Assembly (NCBI GenBank): GCA_025360875.1
Contig: JANYBI010000688.1
Span: 1 to 5,761, forward strand
DNA length: 5,761 nt
From: Lentisphaerota bacterium
Lineage (GTDB): Bacteria; Verrucomicrobiota; Lentisphaeria; Victivallales; GWF2-50-93
Direction: 5' to 3'
In this document: positions 4,438-5,761 of the stretch, one piece after another
How the letters are laid out: the number at the start of each line of letters is the position of its first letter
How positions within the stretch are numbered: the first letter of the stretch is position 1
Position numbers and translations under genes: made by a program
The notes under the pieces: generated by a model
What the model was told of the DNA's origin: nothing
Databases searched by the model: none
What the model saw: only the letters and a program-made list of their open reading frames with translations

Positions 4438-5268
4438 ATGAAAAAAATATTTACCATCAGAATCGGAGACAGCGGCAAGAACCTGCTTGACTTCCTGTCA
4501 TTCAACCTGAAACTTTCGAGACGCAAGGCGAAGGAGATAATCGACAGCAGGAACGTGCTTGTAAACCGCAAACGCGTCTGGATGGCCAGGCATACCCTGG
4601 AGAAAAACGACATAGTGGAAATCCTGAACTTCCAAACGGACGAACCGTCTACTGACAAAATAAAAATACTTTACCAGGATGATAACTTCATCGTAGCCGA
4701 CAAGCCCGCAGGAATACTCTCGAACGACGAGGGTGGCGTCGAATCAATCCTGCAGGAACAGCTGCATAACCCGGAAATACAGGCGGTGCACCGTCTCGAC
4801 CGGGATACGAGCGGATGTCTGCTTCTTGCAAAGAACCAGACCTCCTTCAGGGAAATGATCGAACTCTTCAAGAAGATGTCGGTCAAGAAGACATACCATG
4901 CAATAGCCTACGGCTTCATTGAAAAGGAAGAACAGCAGATCTCTTTCAGGATTGACGATGAGCATGCGCTGACGAGGTTCAAGAGACTCGACGGGAACAA
5001 GAAGGCGACACATGTTTCCGCAATCATAGAAACCGGAAGGACGCATCAGATAAGAAAGCACCTTGACATGATAAACCATCCGGTTCTCGGTGACAGGCAG
5101 TATGGCATGAGGTTCGGTGTTGCGGAATTCGCAGACGATATACCGCGGCAGATGCTCCATTCATATTCAATCGATTTCAAAAACCCAAAAGACGGCAAAA
5201 GCATATTTATCAAGTCTCCGCTCCCGGACGATTTCAAGAACTGCCTCTCCAAACTCAGGCTGAGTTAA
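4438..5268 (+). CDS. RluA-family RNA pseudouridine synthase with S4 domain
   Basis: This protein of 276 residues isomerises specific uridines to pseudouridine in structured RNA, most likely 23S rRNA or tRNA. An N-terminal S4 RNA-binding domain spans about 10-66 (NLLDFLSFNLKLSRRKAKEII, then VLVNRKRVW). The catalytic domain opens with ILYQDDNFIVADKPAGIL (77-94). HRLDRDTSG (118-126) carries the invariant aspartate D121. KTYHAIAYG (151-159) supplies the usual active-site tyrosine region. RTHQIRKHL (201-209) with HPVLGDRQYG (214-223) is the family's second signature. It is on the short side for RluA/C/D proteins (about 300), and I cannot assign RluC, RluD or another specificity. GAGG at 4421-4424 is a weak Shine-Dalgarno, 13 bases before the ATG. 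It diverges from ackA, and a terminator candidate follows. Confidence 0.95.
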   Translation: MKKIFTIRIGDSGKNLLDFLSFNLKLSRRKAKEIIDSRNVLVNRKRVWMARHTLEKNDIVEILNFQTDEPSTDKIKILYQDDNFIVADKPAGILSNDEGGVESILQEQLHNPEIQAVHRLDRDTSGCLLLAKNQTSFREMIELFKKMSVKKTYHAIAYGFIEKEEQQISFRIDDEHALTRFKRLDGNKKATHVSAIIETGRTHQIRKHLDMINHPVLGDRQYGMRFGVAEFADDIPRQMLHSYSIDFKNPKDGKSIFIKSPLPDDFKNCLSKLRLS

Positions 5269-5291
5269 AAATTCCTGAAGCAGGATTTTTT
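5267..5291 (+). terminator. Intrinsic terminator candidate after the pseudouridine synthase
   Basis: TCCTG (5273-5277), loop AAG, CAGGA (5281-5285) is followed by six T. The preceding A-run (5267-5271) can pair with the T-tract across a one-base bulge, lengthening the stem. The position immediately after the stop codon fits, though the G+C core is only 5 bp. In the opposite direction the A-run gives only partial function. Confidence 0.5.
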
Positions 5292-5293
5292 AC

Positions 5294-5321
5294 TTGATAA
5301 AACGTGTTTTCCGAGTAGGAT
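5294..5321 (+). promoter_or_regulatory. Candidate hisG promoter
   Basis: TTGATA (5294-5299; 5 of 6 to the -35 consensus) and TAGGAT (5316-5321; 4 of 6 to the -10) are 16 bases apart. They lie just after the upstream terminator candidate and about 45 bases before the hisG ATG. This would give a leader of about 38 bases, too short for a histidine attenuator with a leader peptide. Confidence 0.4.
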
Positions 5322-5365
5322 ATGCAAGCCTGAAAAATCAATCAATCATCTTGGAGAGAAGACAT

Positions 5366-5761
5366 ATGTCAAAATTATCGCTTGGGATACCGAAGGGAAG
5401 CCTTGAGGAGACAACTGCGGAAATGTTTGCGAAAGCCGGATACAAGGTCCAGATAAGCTCCCGCTCCTACTATCCTTCAATAGACGATCCTGAAATTGAA
5501 TGCATGCTGATCAGGGCACAGGAAATGTCCCGCTATGTGGAGGAAGGCGTTCTCGACTGCGGATTGACCGGCAAGGACTGGATTGTCGAAAACGGCTCCG
5601 ACATCGTTGAAGTCGCGGAACTCGTATACGGAAAAGTCGGACGTAAGCCGTTGCGCTGGGTTCTTGCAGTCCCTGAAGATTCCCCCATAAAAGGGCCAAA
5701 GGATCTCGAAGGCAAGAGAATCGCAACAGAAGTCGTTGGCATGACGAAACGCTATCTCGAG
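5366..5761 (+). CDS. hisG: ATP phosphoribosyltransferase, N-terminal part (3' truncated by window)
   Basis: HisG catalyses the first step of histidine biosynthesis, joining ATP and PRPP to form phosphoribosyl-ATP. The frame is open from ATG 5366 to the window end (132 codons). It begins LSLGIPKGSLEETTAEMFAKAG, the conserved N-terminal strand and phosphate-handling loop. SSRSYYPSIDDPEIE (31-45) and LIRAQEMSRYVEEGVLDCGLTGKDWI (48-73) follow, then RWVLAVPEDSPIK and LEGKRIATEVVGMTKRYL (114-131). The LIRAQE..RYV..G..D.GLTGKDWI segment is a HisG hallmark. The DPEIE variant in the SYYPSI insertion resembles the long, HisZ-independent form with a C-terminal regulatory ACT-like domain, but that part lies outside the window. 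GGAG at 5353-5356, 9 bases upstream, fixes the start. Whether other his genes follow cannot be seen. Confidence 0.95.
   Translation, partial: MSKLSLGIPKGSLEETTAEMFAKAGYKVQISSRSYYPSIDDPEIECMLIRAQEMSRYVEEGVLDCGLTGKDWIVENGSDIVEVAELVYGKVGRKPLRWVLAVPEDSPIKGPKDLEGKRIATEVVGMTKRYLE

Noticed and set aside
4744..5160. 138-codon - strand frame opposite the pseudouridine synthase
   Set aside because: It is antisense to a gene with full RluA-family signatures, and its translation shows no domain.
5299..5310. Palindrome AAAACGTGTTTT
   Set aside because: It is short and AT-rich, has one copy and lies within the presumed hisG promoter spacer; an operator role cannot be supported from one site.
5511..5742. 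Two overlapping - strand frames opposite hisG
   Set aside because: They are shadow frames of a strongly conserved hisG.

Overview
The window reads as an ordinary bacterial chromosome segment of mid G+C: housekeeping genes interrupted by a small accessory block. The organism is probably a Gram-negative, fermentative bacterium. It has a lipoprotein with a clear lipobox, a bacterial-type GlnRS, the acetate kinase/phosphotransacetylase pair and a histidine biosynthesis gene. Intergenic regions rich in short palindromic and near-tandem elements resemble what I remember from uncultured PVC-type lineages (Lentisphaerae, Verrucomicrobia, Planctomycetes). That placement is a guess; nothing in the window fixes the phylum.

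Layout: (1) 1-220, the 3' end of glnS (+). (2) 221-394, a non-coding strip packed with at least four distinct short repeat-like or palindromic elements. (3) 395-1871, an accessory block on the + strand: a 64-69 aa unknown protein, a 149 aa nucleotidyltransferase-fold protein overlapping it and preceded by a strong GGAGG site, and an AT-rich TPR lipoprotein joined to the nucleotidyltransferase by an ATGA overlap. (4) 1872-2002, a second non-coding strip with a hairpin, a weak terminator for the opposite strand and a 10-nt near-tandem repeat. (5) 2003-4305, ackA-pta on the - strand, encoding the acetyl-CoA to acetate, ATP-yielding route. (6) 4306-4437, a divergent promoter region. (7) 4438-5268, an S4-domain RluA-type pseudouridine synthase (+). 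(8) 5269-5365, a terminator and a promoter candidate. (9) 5366-5761, the 5' part of hisG (+), running off the window.

The most interesting reading is that the three-gene block is bracketed by two similar, same-orientation elements. Each consists of AGGAGCG leading into a 7-bp imperfect hairpin (339-361 and 1885-1906). They look like REP/RAYT-type palindromes. The block therefore looks like an accessory cassette set between glnS and pta. Its first two genes have the architecture of a small-protein/nucleotidyltransferase (toxin-antitoxin-like) module, but this is inference from layout and motif only.
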